Positions 6,999 through 8,060 of a stretch of DNA of 8,060 nucleotides are shown here, piece by piece. Under the pieces are notes generated by a model. That model was not told the origin of the DNA, did not search any database, and saw only the letters and a program-made list of their open reading frames with translations. The translations under genes were made by a program, and so were the position numbers. Within the stretch, counting starts at the first letter, position 1. Each line of letters starts with the position of its first letter. The stretch lies in contig JAGDAM010000255.1 in assembly GCA_017959485.1 (NCBI GenBank), positions 1-8,060 of the forward strand. Reading direction: 5' to 3'. Source of the stretch: Clostridia bacterium. Lineage in GTDB: Bacteria; Bacillota_A; Clostridia; Oscillospirales; CAG-272.

Positions 6999-7027
6999 TT
7001 GACAACGTAAAATAAGAATGATATAAT
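6999..7027 (+). promoter_or_regulatory. Promoter of the DUF975-like membrane protein gene
   Basis: TTGACA (6999-7004), a 17-nt spacer and TATAAT (7022-7027) are present, with TG one base before the -10. It is a perfect-consensus promoter back to back with the leftward one, with only 11 bp between the two -35 boxes. The predicted start is near 7034, giving a leader of about 33 nt with AAGGAG at 7053-7058. Confidence 0.92.
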
Positions 7028-7066
7028 ATATGCGTATCTTTTATTAAACAAAAAGGAGACCGCAAA

Positions 7067-7957
7067 ATGTTTTTCGAAGCATACAAAAACGCGTTCAAAA
7101 TCCTGAAAAAGAAGCCGCTCCGGCTCTGGGGACTTTCGATGATCGCGTCGCTCGTAATCACCCTCGCAGGAATCTTCACCTTCCCGGCGCTCTCGATCGT
7201 CGGAGTCGCGTTCGGACTTATCGTTTCTACCGGAATGAGCAAGGTCTACGTCGACGCCATCAGGGGTGAAGAGTTCAACTCCGACCAGCTTTTCGCCGGA
7301 TTCAGCCGCTTCTGGTCGATCCTCGGCGCCTACGCCTGGAGACTGCTCTGGCAGTTCATCTGGCTCTGCGGCCCGCAGCTCGTCGCCTTCGTCTGCGGCG
7401 GAGCCATCGCCGTCATCGGGTTCGCCTTCCGCGGCGTCACGGTCCTTGCGGTAATCTTCTACGTGCTCGGAGGTCTCGTGTTTGTCTCGATCGGCGCGGT
7501 CGGCCTTGCCCTCTACGTTAATCGCGTCTACGCCTACTCCTTCGTCCCCTACATCATAGTCACGCTTCCCGACGTCTCGGCTACCGAGGCGCTCCGGCTT
7601 TCGGTCAGGATGACCAGAGGCAAAAAGCTTCAGATGTGGCTGGCGACCTTCATTCTGAGCGCCGCCGTCTCAACCGCGACCGGCATCCTCGCCGCCCTTG
7701 CCATGATCCCCTACGCCGGATTTATCTTCGGCATCGTGCTGATCGTCTTCTGCGCCTTGCTGATCGTTCTGCTGCCTCTCTTCGAGGGACTCGTCAGCGC
7801 GTGGTTCTTCGTAAGCCCGAAGTCCGCGAAGGCCGACAAGCCCGACTTCATCGCCAGGATGGCCGCCAAGCTTGACGGTATCGAGAAAGAAGAACCGAAA
7901 GCCGAAGCCGCTCCCGCCGAGGAAGCCCCCGCCGAAGCGCCGGACAGCGCTCAGTAA
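7067..7957 (+). CDS. DUF975-like integral membrane protein with acidic Ala/Pro/Glu tail
   Basis: This is a 296-aa polytopic membrane protein of unknown function. An amphipathic basic N-terminus (FKILKKKPLRLW) leads into hydrophobic segments at about 20-38, 40-57, 88-119, 124-150, 190-215 and 218-246. The segment AYSFVPYIIVTLPDVSATEALRLSVRMTRGKK (about 156-187) has the layout seen in DUF975 and related membrane proteins: 'Y..vPYI', then 'S..EAL..S...GKK' before the next helix. The last 45 residues are hydrophilic and charged, ending in an A/E/P-rich tail that is probably cytoplasmic. AAGGAG 8 nt before ATG 7067 fixes the start. It has its own consensus promoter and is divergent from marR. It could be affected by MarR through shared DNA, but the operator lies on the marR side. 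No enzyme motif is seen. Confidence 0.9.
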   Translation: MFFEAYKNAFKILKKKPLRLWGLSMIASLVITLAGIFTFPALSIVGVAFGLIVSTGMSKVYVDAIRGEEFNSDQLFAGFSRFWSILGAYAWRLLWQFIWLCGPQLVAFVCGGAIAVIGFAFRGVTVLAVIFYVLGGLVFVSIGAVGLALYVNRVYAYSFVPYIIVTLPDVSATEALRLSVRMTRGKKLQMWLATFILSAAVSTATGILAALAMIPYAGFIFGIVLIVFCALLIVLLPLFEGLVSAWFFVSPKSAKADKPDFIARMAAKLDGIEKEEPKAEAAPAEEAPAEAPDSAQ

Positions 7958-7984
7958 TACCAACACCGTTAAACGATAACACTT

Positions 7985-8018
7985 AGCGGGAGGCAGGCGG
8001 TCCGCCTTGTCTCCCGCT
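7985..8018. other. GC-rich hairpin between genes, no T-tract
   Basis: AGCGGGAG at 7985-7992 pairs exactly with CTCCCGCT at 8011-8018, and an inner GGCGG/CCGCC stem extends it. No T-run follows on either strand, so it is not a standard rho-independent terminator. It sits 27 bp after the membrane-protein stop and 25 bp before the next start. It could protect the 3' end of the transcript, weaken read-through, or act in the leader of the next gene. Confidence 0.6.
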
Positions 8019-8043
8019 GATTCCACGAAAGGAACCCCCGATA

Positions 8044-8060
8044 ATGATTAAGATTTCGCA
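8044..8060 (+). CDS. Start of a further gene, cut by the window edge
   Basis: ATG at 8044 opens a frame reading MIKIS before the window ends. AAAGGA lies about 10 nt upstream, an acceptable but slightly long spacing. No promoter is visible in the 86 bp after the preceding stop, so it may be read from the promoter at 6999-7027. Only five codons are visible and no function can be given. Confidence 0.5.

Noticed and set aside
6914..7066. A riboswitch or small RNA in the divergent intergenic region
   Set aside because: The space is fully accounted for by two promoters, the palindrome and two ribosome binding sites; the palindrome would sit partly upstream of the transcript and so acts more plausibly as DNA.

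Overview
The window reads as a GC-rich (roughly 60%) Gram-positive-type chromosome, most likely an uncultured member of the Clostridia. The evidence is strong GGAGG-type ribosome binding sites, near-perfect sigma-A/sigma-70 promoters in short AT-rich gaps, a two-gene heterodimeric ABC exporter led by a MarR regulator, and a DUF975-like membrane protein. The lineage is an inference; no marker gene here fixes it. There are no rRNA or tRNA genes, CRISPR arrays, insertion sequences or phage genes.

Left part (1-941): the first 293 bases are ambiguous. A minus-strand reading looks like a piece of membrane protein, and a competing plus-strand ORF has a good ribosome binding site. A clear plus-strand gene for an unrecognised 179-residue protein follows (294-833) and ends at a rho-independent terminator.

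Centre (942-6913): four minus-strand genes, transcribed right to left: a MarR-type repressor, ABC exporter subunit A, ABC exporter subunit B, and threonyl-tRNA synthetase. The first three are tightly coupled. marR and subunit A share 4 bp, the two exporter genes share 8 bp, and both exporter genes start with TTG. Every ATPase-motif defect of the exporter falls in one of its two composite nucleotide sites, as in the LmrCD/BmrCD/TM287-288 class. The thrS gene follows after 104 bp with its own strong promoter and encodes a synthetase without the usual N-terminal TGS domain.

Right part (6914-8060): a 153-bp divergent control region holds two back-to-back promoters, each TTGACA-N17-TATAAT with an extended -10. 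A perfect 26-bp palindrome sits on the predicted marR transcription start and is the obvious MarR operator. The rightward promoter drives a 296-residue polytopic membrane protein, followed by a GC-rich hairpin without a T-tract and the first codons of another gene.

Working model: MarR represses its own operon until a ligand releases it, and the exporter subunits are then made together. Read-through into thrS is possible because no terminator separates it from the exporter, but thrS has its own promoter. Nothing here demonstrates a wholly new system. The most interesting points are the compact MarR control region, the TGS-less ThrRS beside a drug-type exporter, and the unrecognised protein at 294-833.
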